This document shows, piece after piece, positions 54,813 through 63,276 of a stretch of DNA of 64,000 nt. This DNA comes from Aquimarina amphilecti (GTDB lineage Bacteria > Bacteroidota > Bacteroidia > Flavobacteriales > Flavobacteriaceae): NCBI RefSeq assembly GCF_900109375.1, contig NZ_FOAB01000004.1, positions 582,565 through 646,564 of the forward strand. The letters run 5' to 3'. Each line of letters begins with the position of its first letter. Within the stretch, counting starts at the first letter, position 1. The translations under genes were made by a program, and so were the position numbers. Below the pieces are notes generated by a model, which saw only the letters and a list, made by a program, of their open reading frames with translations, searched no databases and was not told the origin of the DNA.

Positions 54813-55223
54813 TTATTTTCTAATAATTTTATCAGTTAATGTTTCAAATATTAGTTTTTCATTATCAAGCGTTTTTATTAAAATATTACTCTCAAATTTA
54901 CCACCCCAAAATCCGTGAGTAATAACTAATGTTGAATCGGAAGTTTTTTTCCAGATTCCATCGTAATTTTTATATGTAATTGGAGGAGTTGCACAAGATC
55001 CGGAATTCATTCTAACAATTAAAATTCCCTCTTTTTTAAATTCCATTCCACTTCTGTTAGAGTCAAATTTTTCGACTTTTTTCCAAGCTCCGGTTTCATT
55101 TTTATCAGAAGAGATACTCCACTTTCCAATTATTTTATCTTCCAGGTTGAATTTAGAAACTGTGTTGAATGAGACATAGAGCAATAAAATTCCAATTGCT
55201 AATATTTTAAAAGTAATTTTCAT
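54813..55223 (-). CDS. Secreted or membrane-anchored small protein (cassette gene)
   Basis: A 136-residue protein from the ATG at 55223 (MKITFKILAIGILLLYVSFN); GTG at 55235 is also possible. The part GKWSISSDKNETGAW...SGMEFKKEGILIVRMNSGSC resembles lipocalin-like small secreted proteins. It is the second gene of a two-gene cassette, following the lipoprotein gene by 5-17 bases. Function unknown. Confidence 0.68.
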   Translation of the reverse strand: MKITFKILAIGILLLYVSFNTVSKFNLEDKIIGKWSISSDKNETGAWKKVEKFDSNRSGMEFKKEGILIVRMNSGSCATPPITYKNYDGIWKKTSDSTLVITHGFWGGKFESNILIKTLDNEKLIFETLTDKIIRK

Positions 55224-55240
55224 TTTTTTGTTCACGTTTA

Positions 55241-55792
55241 CTATTTGATTTTTTTTGGTTCGTTTATTCCGTAAATGTTTTCTTTATTTTCAGGATATAG
55301 TTTCCGCATTACAGTATGATATTCTGATATAAACTTGTTTAGATCTATTAAACCACTTACAGAGTAACGGATTGTGTCTTTTTTATTTACCACATATAAA
55401 GTTCCATTGGAGTTTATATCATAGTTTTGCCATTGTTTATTTTGATCAACGAATTTTTCGAATTTCCAGATTGTGTCTGTTATAGGTATCTCTCTGTTGT
55501 AAACAACTTTCCATTTAGGATTGTCATTAAATGTACTTTCCATAAATTCAGATTTGATTCTGATTAAATTAGAATTCTTAGTGATTTCTAATTGTTCATA
55601 TGCTTGATATGTACAAACAGAATGATTAAACCAGACTTTAATGGTATCTAATTTCGTCATTTTTCGTTTGAAGTCTGTAAAATCTTGTTTAAGCTTAAAA
55701 TTAGACTCTACTAATTGAGTTTTCTTTTCAGTTTCTTTTCCGCAAGAGACTAAAGTCAAAATAGTAATAGATATTTTTATTAAGATCTTCAC
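55241..55792 (-). CDS. Lipoprotein of unknown function (cassette gene)
   Basis: A 183-residue lipoprotein (LTLVSCGKETEKK). The start codon is GTG at 55792, only 4 bases inside the core. The body contains strands with no motif I know. It shares its cassette with the gene at 54813; the enclosing cores GTTGTAACAC and GTGTTACAAC match perfectly over 10 bases. Confidence 0.72.
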   Translation of the reverse strand: MKILIKISITILTLVSCGKETEKKTQLVESNFKLKQDFTDFKRKMTKLDTIKVWFNHSVCTYQAYEQLEITKNSNLIRIKSEFMESTFNDNPKWKVVYNREIPITDTIWKFEKFVDQNKQWQNYDINSNGTLYVVNKKDTIRYSVSGLIDLNKFISEYHTVMRKLYPENKENIYGINEPKKIK

Positions 55793-55795
55793 AAT

Positions 55796-55972
55796 GTGTT
55801 ACAACGTTTAATATATGTGTCGTAGCAGAGCAAATTGTTACCTTGCTTTTTGATTTTCCTGCGCATTGGTTGCTAATTTATACTTTCTGCAAGCATTGCG
55901 CCTTACCAAAAATACAAGAACCATTCGATTAATCACTTAGCAGCTATGATCACATATATCGTGTTAGCCTAC
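55796..55972 (-). repeat. attC site, family B (177 bp)
   Basis: Cores GTGTTACAAC (55796-55805) and GTTAGCCTAC (55963-55972). The TAA stop of the next gene lies inside the second core. Confidence 0.94.
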
Positions 55973-56512
55973 GTTTTTAATTTCCACAATTTTTTTCGTT
56001 GAGATTAGTAATTCCGTTATGATGCTAAATGAAAAATTAGATGGACCCTTATTTTCTTCCAGCGTATAATTTATAAATGCTATTTGGATCTTAGATTTGT
56101 TCTGGAATTCAAGAATTAGTTGAACAAAACGCTCTTCTTTTTCCGTTCGCATTGTATAGTCAGCAACATATTCAAATTCCATACTTTTAAAACTGGAATT
56201 CAAGACATTTAGTCCAACGCATTTTTTTAATTCAGAAATATTTTTATTGTCAAGTTGATATAAATTATCTTGTCCGTATATAGTTTTCACGGATTTGTTT
56301 TCCAAAACATAACATTCAAGTTTAGAATTCCAAGCTGCAGAAATAATTCCAGATGGAAATTTCAATTCAATACCAGCATCAATGACCCAAATACCTTCGT
56401 TAGATAATTCGAAAAAGTTATCATTAACCTGATAGAAGTTTATTTCCATTAAAGGTCCTGAAAGGATAATCGATTCTAAAGTTTGTTTTAATTCGTCTAT
56501 ACTTTCTATCAT
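55964..56512 (-). CDS. Cytoplasmic protein of unknown function (cassette gene)
   Basis: A 182-residue protein starting at the ATG at 56512 (MIESIDELKQTLESII); the frame is open through attC above. No signal peptide. WVIDAGIELKFPSGIISAAWN and KSMEFEYVADYTMRTEKEER suggest a mixed alpha/beta protein. The TAA stop is made by the core (GTAGGCTAAC read on the coding strand). Cores match perfectly over 10 bases. Confidence 0.7.
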   Translation of the reverse strand: MIESIDELKQTLESIILSGPLMEINFYQVNDNFFELSNEGIWVIDAGIELKFPSGIISAAWNSKLECYVLENKSVKTIYGQDNLYQLDNKNISELKKCVGLNVLNSSFKSMEFEYVADYTMRTEKEERFVQLILEFQNKSKIQIAFINYTLEENKGPSNFSFSIITELLISTKKIVEIKNVG

Positions 56513-56521
56513 ATTTTGTAT

Positions 56522-56698
56522 GTAGGCTAACGTCATATATATGAATCGGAGCAAGGCAAACATACCTGAACCACTCGATTTATCTGCGCATTTTTATTTC
56601 TTATTAAATTTATAAAAATCTAGCGCCATTGCAAAAAGGAAATGACCTTTCGATCCAGTACTAACTTTTGCTCTGATTTTATATATAATGTTAGGCAC
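56522..56698 (-). repeat. attC site, family C (177 bp)
   Basis: Cores GTAGGCTAAC (56522-56531) and GTTAGGCAC (56690-56698). GTTAGGC fits the classical GTTRRRY consensus exactly. Interior as at 45898 and 63097. Confidence 0.95.
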
Positions 56699-56701
56699 TT
56701 T

Positions 56702-57409
56702 TTAATATTTTTTCTTTTCAGAGATATTCAAGTCAGTTAATGAAATTAGATAATCACATGCATCATAAAAATTCCCTTTATTTGGTGACCAAACAGTGAC
56801 AACTCTGTAATTATTTGAATTAACTCCTTCCATAATCCATTCAGATCCGTCAGTTCCAGCGATCTCTCTACCTAATTTCATATTCCAGAAATTAGCTTTT
56901 TCGATGAGATTAATAAAAGTTGACCATTCCTTTTCCGTTAATATTTCCAATTTTTCAATTTCCAATTTTCCAGGAGCATAACCACCAGTCCCATCCAAAA
57001 CTTTCCAATAAAGAATATATCTGTTTTTCCATTTTTGTATTCTAAATGTCATTGGCTTGTTAAAAGTTCTAAGCCAAGTAAACCTATAAATTTGTTTTTG
57101 TGTTTTTCGGTTAAACAAAAGTGGTTCTTTCATTGCGAAAAGATGCTTGGAGTACCATTCTGCAGGTAGATCGACACGAAATGCAGAATTTATAATTGTT
57201 GTAGAATCAAAATTCTTATTTGAATTACTAAGTTCAGGTTCAATTAGTTCTTTCGGAAAATAATATTGTTGAGAATCAATAGGAACATTAAGACTATCAA
57301 CTTTAATTATTTTGTTAACAAATCTGTCAATTGATTGAGAAAATCCATTTTGGGCTAAGAAAAATAATAAAACTCCAATTATCAACTTTTTTATTAAAGC
57401 ATTTTTCAT
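56702..57409 (-). CDS. Secreted protein of unknown function (cassette gene)
   Basis: A 235-residue protein with signal peptide ending FLAQNGFSQ. The middle has KMTFRIQKWKNRYILYWKVLD-type strands (written here as seen: MTFRIQKWKNRYILYWKVL) and the acidic GTDGSEWIMEGVNSNNYRVV. No family is recognised. Cores GTTAGGCAC at 56690 and GTGCCTAAC at 57453 match perfectly over 9 bases. Confidence 0.72.
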   Translation of the reverse strand: MKNALIKKLIIGVLLFFLAQNGFSQSIDRFVNKIIKVDSLNVPIDSQQYYFPKELIEPELSNSNKNFDSTTIINSAFRVDLPAEWYSKHLFAMKEPLLFNRKTQKQIYRFTWLRTFNKPMTFRIQKWKNRYILYWKVLDGTGGYAPGKLEIEKLEILTEKEWSTFINLIEKANFWNMKLGREIAGTDGSEWIMEGVNSNNYRVVTVWSPNKGNFYDACDYLISLTDLNISEKKKY

Positions 57410-57452
57410 ATTTTGAGAATAGAATTAATTTGAGTTTTCTTTTTCAAGAATT

Positions 57453-57651
57453 GTGCCTAACGTTTAGGCTATAGTTAGTGCGGGAATTTAAATCACTGAA
57501 TTTCCGATTAAGCACTTAGCCAAAATTTTTTATTTTGTTTTATTTTTTTCTTTATAAAGCCAAATCAAAAAGATTTGGCGGACTTTATTAAAAGCTCTAA
57601 ACTTTGGGTTAAGCACGAAAACCCGTATTAACTATAGCCATTGTTGTACAC
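57453..57651 (-). repeat. attC site, family A (199 bp)
   Basis: Cores GTGCCTAAC (57453-57461) and GTTGTACAC (57643-57651). Arms GGCTATAGTTAGTGCGGG and CCCGTATTAACTATAGCC pair with two G-T positions. The inner hairpin is GCCAAATCaaaaaGATTTGGC. Confidence 0.95.
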
Positions 57652-57653
57652 TG

Positions 57654-58766
57654 TTATTTTGTTTTATAATTAATATGTGGTTTTATAATCTTAAAAAACT
57701 CATTCTCCAACTCTTTTAGAATAACGTCATCTACTTTCTTTCCTATATTTTTAGTGAATATTTTATTTACAGATTTCGAAATTTCATTTTTTAAATCGTT
57801 CTTTTTAGATATCTGTAATATTCGATTCAATTTCTCTTGAACTTTCGAGGTAAAGTTGGCATTTTTATTTATAAATAAGTCTAATAATTCTTGTCTTTTT
57901 AGATTCAAGTTAATTGATTCATCTATTATTTTATGATTATGTATATTGAAAATGTAATCTACATTTAAATCCTTTCCCGTATAATTTTCATTTAATTTAA
58001 TTATAAAACAATGGCTGTTAAAAAGTTCTATATATGCGTATAATATTTTTTCATTTTTGTTTCCTTTTAGTTTTATTATATGTGTTATTTCTCCCTCTTT
58101 ATAATTATAAACGTCTTTGTCTGGATAGTGGAACCATACATTATTCATTTCTTTATTTCCATCTAGAAATTCAAAAAGATGTTTAATTTCATTACGCTCG
58201 CCTCCATTTAAAATATAAAAATTTATAGCTGTTTTAATAATTGATTTAAATGTATCTGTTCCTCCAAATGACATCTTTATTTCTAATTCTTTATCAAAGG
58301 GTTCTTCTGTCTGATTAAGTTCCTCTAAAGCCTTTTCAACATCTAAATCAGGATGTTTTCTTTTTAAGCCATTTAGCACTTGCTTTAACATCTTTTGATT
58401 AGGGACTTTTATCTGAAATTTTCTTTTAGAAATATCAGGATTATCAAAATCTATTTTCTGTATCGATGGTTTTTTATGACTAATAGCTCCGTTATGGTCT
58501 AAAATATATTCGGTGTTATTTAATATATCTAAACCATTTATTTTTGGAGGAGTACCTCTATCTCTTTTTATCCGAAGTAAGTTAGCTAATGGTGTAATTG
58601 TTTTAGCGAGTTCTTTGTCAAAACTATCTCCAAAACTTGAATTACATTTTTTACAAAGAAGTGAATCAGATTTTAATTTTCCACCACAGGCATTTAATAT
58701 TATATGTTCAGTTGAAAAATTTTCTTTTGTCAATTCTACTTCACATTTATAACATCTTTCTTTCAT
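57654..58766 (-). CDS. HNH-type zinc-finger protein (cassette gene)
   Basis: A 370-residue protein whose first 50 residues form an HNH_5-like zinc site: CYKCEVEL, STEHIILNACGG, CKKCNSSFGDSFDKELA. In this family such proteins are probable nucleases. The rest (50-370) is helical and charged, and may bind a partner or DNA. It is a candidate for a restriction or defence role, but the catalytic histidine arrangement is only partly visible. Cores GTTGTACAC and GTGTACAAC match perfectly over 9 bases. Confidence 0.78.
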   Translation of the reverse strand: MKERCYKCEVELTKENFSTEHIILNACGGKLKSDSLLCKKCNSSFGDSFDKELAKTITPLANLLRIKRDRGTPPKINGLDILNNTEYILDHNGAISHKKPSIQKIDFDNPDISKRKFQIKVPNQKMLKQVLNGLKRKHPDLDVEKALEELNQTEEPFDKELEIKMSFGGTDTFKSIIKTAINFYILNGGERNEIKHLFEFLDGNKEMNNVWFHYPDKDVYNYKEGEITHIIKLKGNKNEKILYAYIELFNSHCFIIKLNENYTGKDLNVDYIFNIHNHKIIDESINLNLKRQELLDLFINKNANFTSKVQEKLNRILQISKKNDLKNEISKSVNKIFTKNIGKKVDDVILKELENEFFKIIKPHINYKTK

Positions 58767-58778
58767 TTTTTTCTAATA

Positions 58779-58848
58779 GTGTACAACGTCTCGTATAACA
58801 ATCGTCGCTTGCGGAAGGCAGCTATGATTTGTTATACATTGTTACCAG
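58779..58848 (-). repeat. attC site, family D (70 bp)
   Basis: Cores GTGTACAAC (58779-58787) and GTTACCAG (58841-58848). GTATAACAA and TTTGTTATAC form the main stem with one unpaired base, reminiscent of the extrahelical bases of attC sites. The gene at 58832 ends within it. Confidence 0.93.
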
Positions 58849-59536
58849 TTTTTTTTTCTTTAAATTCAAGTATATCTTGTTTCATTTCATTATTCCAAAA
58901 ATCCACTTTATCCTTGTAGATTCTTGTTGTTGGGTATCCATTAGTTTCTTTTTTCGATTTCCATGTAAGATGAACAACTGCAATTCTTTCATCTTCTAGT
59001 TCCAATACGATATCATCATTATTTGTCTTTTTAGCAATTAGTTCATAGTTCTCATTGCGTAACAGATGATCATCAGGTAATTCAAGTTTGAGTTCGTTCA
59101 TCAACGCTTGAATATTTTTCTCTTCCATTTCAATAACATCCCAATAAGGTTCTAAAAACTTCAATTCAAAAGTCGTGTTACTTAATGTGTCTTCTAAATT
59201 CCCATTTTTCAATAAGTCAGAGATTGTTTTTTCGATACAATTTCTGGATAATTCTTTTACAAATAAATCTGGGGGTACAAGATAAAGTCCATTTAGATTT
59301 TCTCCATTTTCTTTATCTGCATTAATCGTAGTTTCAAGGAATTTATAAGTCCAAACATTTATTCCATAACTTCTGCCATCTAAAGTATCAACTATAATAT
59401 TTGCAAAATCATTTTCAATATCATCCCAAGGAGTTGATATTTCAAATTCAAGCCATAATTTGAAAGATTTGTTTCCATTTTTAATGACTTTTTCACTTAA
59501 GGAATATGGATTGATGTCTAGATTTCTAATATCCAT
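58832..59536 (-). CDS. Two-part protein of unknown function with attC-derived tail (cassette gene)
   Basis: A 234-residue cytoplasmic protein. The first half (WLEFEISTPWDDIENDFANI, DGRSYGINVWTYKFLETT) and the second half (ELEDERIAVVHLTWKSKKE, NGYPTTRIYKD) each look like a separate small domain, so it is probably a fusion. The frame passes through the core; the last codons N-N-V and the TAA at 58832 lie inside the attC. Cores GTTACCAG and CTGGTAAC match perfectly over 8 bases. Confidence 0.75.
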   Translation of the reverse strand: MDIRNLDINPYSLSEKVIKNGNKSFKLWLEFEISTPWDDIENDFANIIVDTLDGRSYGINVWTYKFLETTINADKENGENLNGLYLVPPDLFVKELSRNCIEKTISDLLKNGNLEDTLSNTTFELKFLEPYWDVIEMEEKNIQALMNELKLELPDDHLLRNENYELIAKKTNNDDIVLELEDERIAVVHLTWKSKKETNGYPTTRIYKDKVDFWNNEMKQDILEFKEKKTGNNV

Positions 59537-59549
59537 TTTTGTTTAATTG

Positions 59550-59748
59550 CTGGTAACGTCTCGGTTATGGTTAGTACGGGAATTAAAAGAAGTGAACTTT
59601 CGATTAAGCACTTAGCCAAAACTTTTTATTTTGTTTTATCTTTTCTGTTCTAAAGCCAAATCAAAAGATTTGGCGGACTTCATAAAAATACACTAACTTT
59701 TGGATTAAGCACAAAAACCCGTATTAATTATAGCCATTGTTAGCACCA
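59550..59748 (-). repeat. attC site, family A (199 bp)
   Basis: Cores CTGGTAAC (59550-59557) and GTTAGCACCA (59739-59748). Standard family A interior. Confidence 0.95.
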
Positions 59749-59753
59749 GTTTA

Positions 59754-60566
59754 CTATTTCATCAGATTTTCGTACTCTTTTGCTTTGTCTGTATTCAGAA
59801 AGCCAAGTTCAGGTGTTAATATTGATATTTCTTTAATTTTCTTATCAGCTAATACGTGCTCTAGTTCTTGTTCATTTAAAGACCACTTAGTTATTTTAGA
59901 TGAAATAGCTTTTACTATTCCATATTCAGAGAATATTGAGTTTCTTTTTAAGGCTGTAATTTGTGAAATATTTAAGTAGTTGATTCTATATGGTTTTTTA
60001 ATATAAGAATCGTTAATAGCCACTAGGTGTGAAGGCCATATATGGTCTGTTTTTAGTATTTCCATTTTTTTTGAAAATAATCCCTGTTTCATTTTTCGTT
60101 CGGTTGAAATACTGTAGTCTGAAGGTAATCTAGTAATATATGCGTATTCAAATTCATAATCGATAATCAGTTTTTCAGCAATTCGCTCTGCATCAGGTCT
60201 GTTTATTTTTTTATCTGTAATCTGAATACTAATTTCAATAAATGAATTCTGTGGTTTTTCGGTATAGTTTAGTATTTGGTTGGTTATAGAGAAGTGTGTA
60301 TTATCTCTGTCTGTTCCAAAACAGATCATACTGTCGTATATTTCTTCTTGTTTTGCTATTACTTTTTTGAAGTCATTAAGTTTGTTTCGGACTTCCGTGA
60401 AATTTACATCTAAATGAGTTGGGATTAAATTTGTTTGATTAGTTATCAGTTCTACAGATTTTAGAATAGATTCTTCTGTTTTGAACTCATTTACAGATTG
60501 TTCATCAGTTATTTTAAATAATTTAATTATCCAGTTGAATGATTTAGTACGATTAAAGAATCCCAT
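59754..60566 (-). CDS. Cytoplasmic protein of unknown function (cassette gene)
   Basis: A 270-residue protein with a helical first third and NSFIEISIQITDKKINRPDA and LIIDYEFEYAYITRLPSDYS in the middle. No signal peptide or known motif. Cores GTTAGCACCA and TGGTGCTAAC match perfectly over 10 bases. Confidence 0.7.
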   Translation of the reverse strand: MGFFNRTKSFNWIIKLFKITDEQSVNEFKTEESILKSVELITNQTNLIPTHLDVNFTEVRNKLNDFKKVIAKQEEIYDSMICFGTDRDNTHFSITNQILNYTEKPQNSFIEISIQITDKKINRPDAERIAEKLIIDYEFEYAYITRLPSDYSISTERKMKQGLFSKKMEILKTDHIWPSHLVAINDSYIKKPYRINYLNISQITALKRNSIFSEYGIVKAISSKITKWSLNEQELEHVLADKKIKEISILTPELGFLNTDKAKEYENLMK

Positions 60567-60597
60567 ATAAAATTATTGGTTTTGTTTAATTCCGAAT

Positions 60598-60671
60598 TGG
60601 TGCTAACGTCTCTTGTATGTTGCGTTTGCTTCCTGAAGGGAGCATATGCAATATACAAATTGTTGTACACC
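60598..60671 (-). repeat. attC site, family D (74 bp)
   Basis: Cores TGGTGCTAAC (60598-60607) and GTTGTACACC (60662-60671). Interior nearly identical to 48539 and 51768, with one change in the hairpin (TCCTGAAGGGA). Confidence 0.95.
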
Positions 60672-60672
60672 G

Positions 60673-61554
60673 TTATTTTTCAAGTTTAATATTTTCAAAT
60701 TCGTTATCAATTAGCAGCACAGCGAAATCATCTCGATCAAGGCTTTCAATAGGTCTGTAATGCCAATGATGATAACCAAATTCTATATTATAAAAGTCCT
60801 TTGTTTGTTCAAAACCTAAGTCAATTAGACCTCCAATAAAGTTTTTAAATACCTCTTCTGATTCTGTATGTAACTGAACTTTTTTATGTTCACATAACAT
60901 CAAGTTAGTTTTTCCGGTATTAGAGTTTACGACTAATTCCACAAACCCATTTTCTATAGTATTTGTCTTATGTTTCTTAAGGAATTTTATTATTTCGTTT
61001 TTATTTATGACTGATTTACTTGCCCAAAGTTCTCTTCCTCGATTTAACCAATGTTCACAGATATATATCCAAAATGCATCAATGGGTTCAATTAAATCAA
61101 AACATTTAAAAAAGATTTCAACCAACCTATTTTTATCAACTACTAATTGAAGTTCATAAACTCCATTCTCGTTTTTATTATAAGCAACAAATTGTTCAAG
61201 AATTAATTCAGAGTCATATTCACCAATAATTGTGTCAAACGAAATTCCAGTAGGAGGTTTAAAGAAATATTCTTTTGGATTTAGCTCAAAAGTATTTAAT
61301 GAAGGAATCATATATGTTGAATCCGAAACTTGTTCAGCTTCTTCAGGAAGTTCAAATTCCTCCAAGTTATCAAGCCTTGTGGTTTCTATAACAGTTGGGT
61401 TTATAATACCTTCTTGTTGTGCTATTAAATAGGTATTTCCTAAAGCCTCACCACATCTTTCTCCGTAAGTATAGAAATTTCCGTAAGCACCTGTTTTATC
61501 ATCAAGGTTCCCTTCAATCAAAAAATACCAAAACTGTAATCCTTTACTTTTCAT
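60673..61554 (-). CDS. Cytoplasmic protein of unknown function (cassette gene)
   Basis: A 293-residue acidic protein. Aromatic residues are frequent (LQFWYFLIEGNLDD at the start; FYNIEFGYHHWHYRPIE near the end). No family recognised and no signal peptide. Cores GTTGTACACC and GGTGTACAAC match perfectly over 10 bases. Confidence 0.72.
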   Translation of the reverse strand: MKSKGLQFWYFLIEGNLDDKTGAYGNFYTYGERCGEALGNTYLIAQQEGIINPTVIETTRLDNLEEFELPEEAEQVSDSTYMIPSLNTFELNPKEYFFKPPTGISFDTIIGEYDSELILEQFVAYNKNENGVYELQLVVDKNRLVEIFFKCFDLIEPIDAFWIYICEHWLNRGRELWASKSVINKNEIIKFLKKHKTNTIENGFVELVVNSNTGKTNLMLCEHKKVQLHTESEEVFKNFIGGLIDLGFEQTKDFYNIEFGYHHWHYRPIESLDRDDFAVLLIDNEFENIKLEK

Positions 61555-61572
61555 TTAATAGTTTCGTAGAAT

Positions 61573-61749
61573 GGTGTACAACGTTTAATATATGTGTCGT
61601 AGCAGGGCAAATTGTTACCTTGCTTTTCGATTTATTTGCGCATTGATTGCTAACTTTTCCATTCTGCAAGCATTGCGCTATTGCAAAAATACACAGACTT
61701 TTCGATTCTTCATCTAGCTGCTATGGTCACATATATAGTGTTATGGCAC
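61573..61749 (-). repeat. attC site, family B (177 bp)
   Basis: Cores GGTGTACAAC (61573-61582) and GTTATGGCAC (61740-61749). Standard family B interior with GCTATGGTCACATATATAG. Confidence 0.94.
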
Positions 61750-62111
61750 GTACCACTTTTACAAGCCTGAACTTAGTAAACAAGCTGCAGTAAATTGATA
61801 TCAGATTGCGAATTGCTCCGTATTATTTTTCATAATCTCCCGCGATCACTTTACTGCCTTTGGATTTATCACTTACCAAACTAAAAAATCACAAACCCTT
61901 TTTCCGTCAAAATTATCGTGATAAGCCAAAAAAAGCGATTTTTTGTGCGGAATTACTCCGAAACACTTCTTTTGAGTGATTTTTTTATCGCTTTTTTTAC
62001 TTTCGATCTGATACAAACCATTGCAAAAACTCTCAGTTCAAACGTTCGAGGCTCGTCCGCAGACAGGTTCAGATTGCGTTTTGCTTTTCAGATTCTGAGT
62101 ATGTGCCCTAA
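61741..62111 (-). other. Cassette without a clear gene
   Basis: This 371-base cassette is bounded by cores GTTATGGCAC (61740) and GTGCCCTAAC (62103), which agree at 9 of 10. It is less AT-rich than its neighbours and contains a 12-base perfect inverted repeat (61928/61987) and the direct repeat TCAGATTGCG (61801 and 62069). On the minus strand a 22-codon frame, MVCIRSKVKKAIKKSLKRSV plus SE, ends at the stop near 61948 and continues open upstream. It may encode a structured RNA, a small basic peptide or a decayed gene. Confidence 0.6.
61928..61998. other. Long-stem inverted repeat in the gene-less cassette
   Basis: AAAAAAAGCGAT at 61928-61939 and ATCGCTTTTTTT at 61987-61998 form a perfect 12-bp stem with a 47-base loop that itself contains AACACTTCTTTTGAGTG. 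It could be a terminator or an RNA domain. Confidence 0.6.
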
Positions 62112-62175
62112 CGTTAAATGTATGAATCGTAACATCCCGAAGGATGTTATGAGTTCATACATAGTGTTGGCTGTA
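62103..62175 (-). repeat. attC site, family D (73 bp)
   Basis: Cores GTGCCCTAAC (62103-62112) and GTTGGCTGTA (62166-62175). The apical hairpin AACATCCcgaaGGATGTT is perfect, and arms ATGTATGAATC and GAGTTCATACATA pair. Confidence 0.93.
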
Positions 62176-62179
62176 GTGT

Positions 62180-63067
62180 TTATTTTTTTCCATATAAAGT
62201 TGTCAACGTACCATTAAAACTTGATGGAATTACCGATCCATGAGTTTCATTTCTAAATATATACCAATTCATTTCAATATTTTCATAGTTGCTTTTTTTA
62301 AGATATAAACTAAAATCAATCATATTAGAAACCATAAATGGACTTTCATCTTCACCTGTAGAAAAATATACTTTTGTAGGTTTTATATTCCAAGTATCAC
62401 TTGTAGCGAATTTATGAATAGCTTTATTTAATAGTTTTTCTTCGTTCCATTGAAGAGAAGGACTATTTATTCCAAATCTTGTAAAGTAACCATTGGAGTT
62501 TATAAAACAGTATGCTGTAAATAAACCACCAAGCGAATGTCCCGAAATTCCTCTGTTAGAAGTTGTTTTATAGTGTTTGTCAATAAATGGGACTATTTCT
62601 TTTTTTAAGCAGTCTAAAAATTTGTCAGCACCTCCAGTTTTAATTGTTCCGTTCGGAACACCAAACTTTTTTTCAAGTTTTCTAGCTGTTATTGTGTCCT
62701 GTGACGGAGTATAGTCGTAAAACCTATTAATTTTTGATTCCATTCCATTTACTTTATGACTGATGCCCACAATAATTACATCTTCGATTTTTTCAAAATC
62801 AACTTTAGATGAGTTAAAGTGTCTATAAGTGCTTTTTCCATCCAAAACATATAGAACGGAATAAGTTATTGTATCGTTGATGGAATAATTTTCAGGAAAA
62901 GACATATGTATTAAATAATCTTTTCCCGTTATGTCAGAACTTATAATATGTTCAGGGTCATTTCCTATACGCTCTTTTGGTTCTAATTTTTGACTGAATA
63001 ATAGATTGCAAAAAAACACCAAAGAAAATGTTGTCAATAATAGTTTTGGTAGTTTCAAAAAATTCAT
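62180..63067 (-). CDS. Secreted alpha/beta-hydrolase, siderophore-esterase-like (cassette gene)
   Basis: A 295-residue enzyme with a signal peptide ending FFCNLLFSQ. The esterase D-like fold shows the start YSVLYVLDGKSTYRHFN and the nucleophile motif GISGHSLGGLFTAY near residue 173; a histidine candidate is in ETHGSVIPSSF near 278. Relatives hydrolyse ferric siderophores or other esters; the substrate is unknown. Cores GTTGGCTGTA and TACAGCCAAC match perfectly over 10 bases. Confidence 0.85.
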   Translation of the reverse strand: MNFLKLPKLLLTTFSLVFFCNLLFSQKLEPKERIGNDPEHIISSDITGKDYLIHMSFPENYSINDTITYSVLYVLDGKSTYRHFNSSKVDFEKIEDVIIVGISHKVNGMESKINRFYDYTPSQDTITARKLEKKFGVPNGTIKTGGADKFLDCLKKEIVPFIDKHYKTTSNRGISGHSLGGLFTAYCFINSNGYFTRFGINSPSLQWNEEKLLNKAIHKFATSDTWNIKPTKVYFSTGEDESPFMVSNMIDFSLYLKKSNYENIEMNWYIFRNETHGSVIPSSFNGTLTTLYGKK

Positions 63068-63096
63068 TTGTTTAATTCAAGGTTTGTTGCTCACAT

Positions 63097-63276
63097 TACA
63101 GCCAACGCCAAATATATGAATCGGAGCATGGCAAAGACACCTGAACCAATTGATTTATCTGCGCATTTTTATTTCTTATTAAACTTATAAAAATTTAGCG
63201 CCACTGCAAAAAGGAAAATGACCTTTCGATTTTAGCACTAAACTTTGCTCTGATTTCATATATAATGTTATCTCTC
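63097..63276 (-). repeat. attC site, family C (180 bp)
   Basis: Cores TACAGCCAAC (63097-63106) and GTTATCTCTC (63267-63276). Interior as in the sites at 45898 and 56522. The next gene's TAA lies inside the second core. Confidence 0.95.

Noticed and set aside
47607..59748. GCCAAATC/GATTTGGC hairpins read as ordinary transcription terminators
   Set aside because: They always occur at the same place inside family A sites and are part of the folded attC; a terminator role in addition is possible but not needed.
61918..62217. 99-residue plus-strand frame across the gene-less cassette
   Set aside because: It crosses an attC site and enters the esterase gene antisense; composition is not coding-like.
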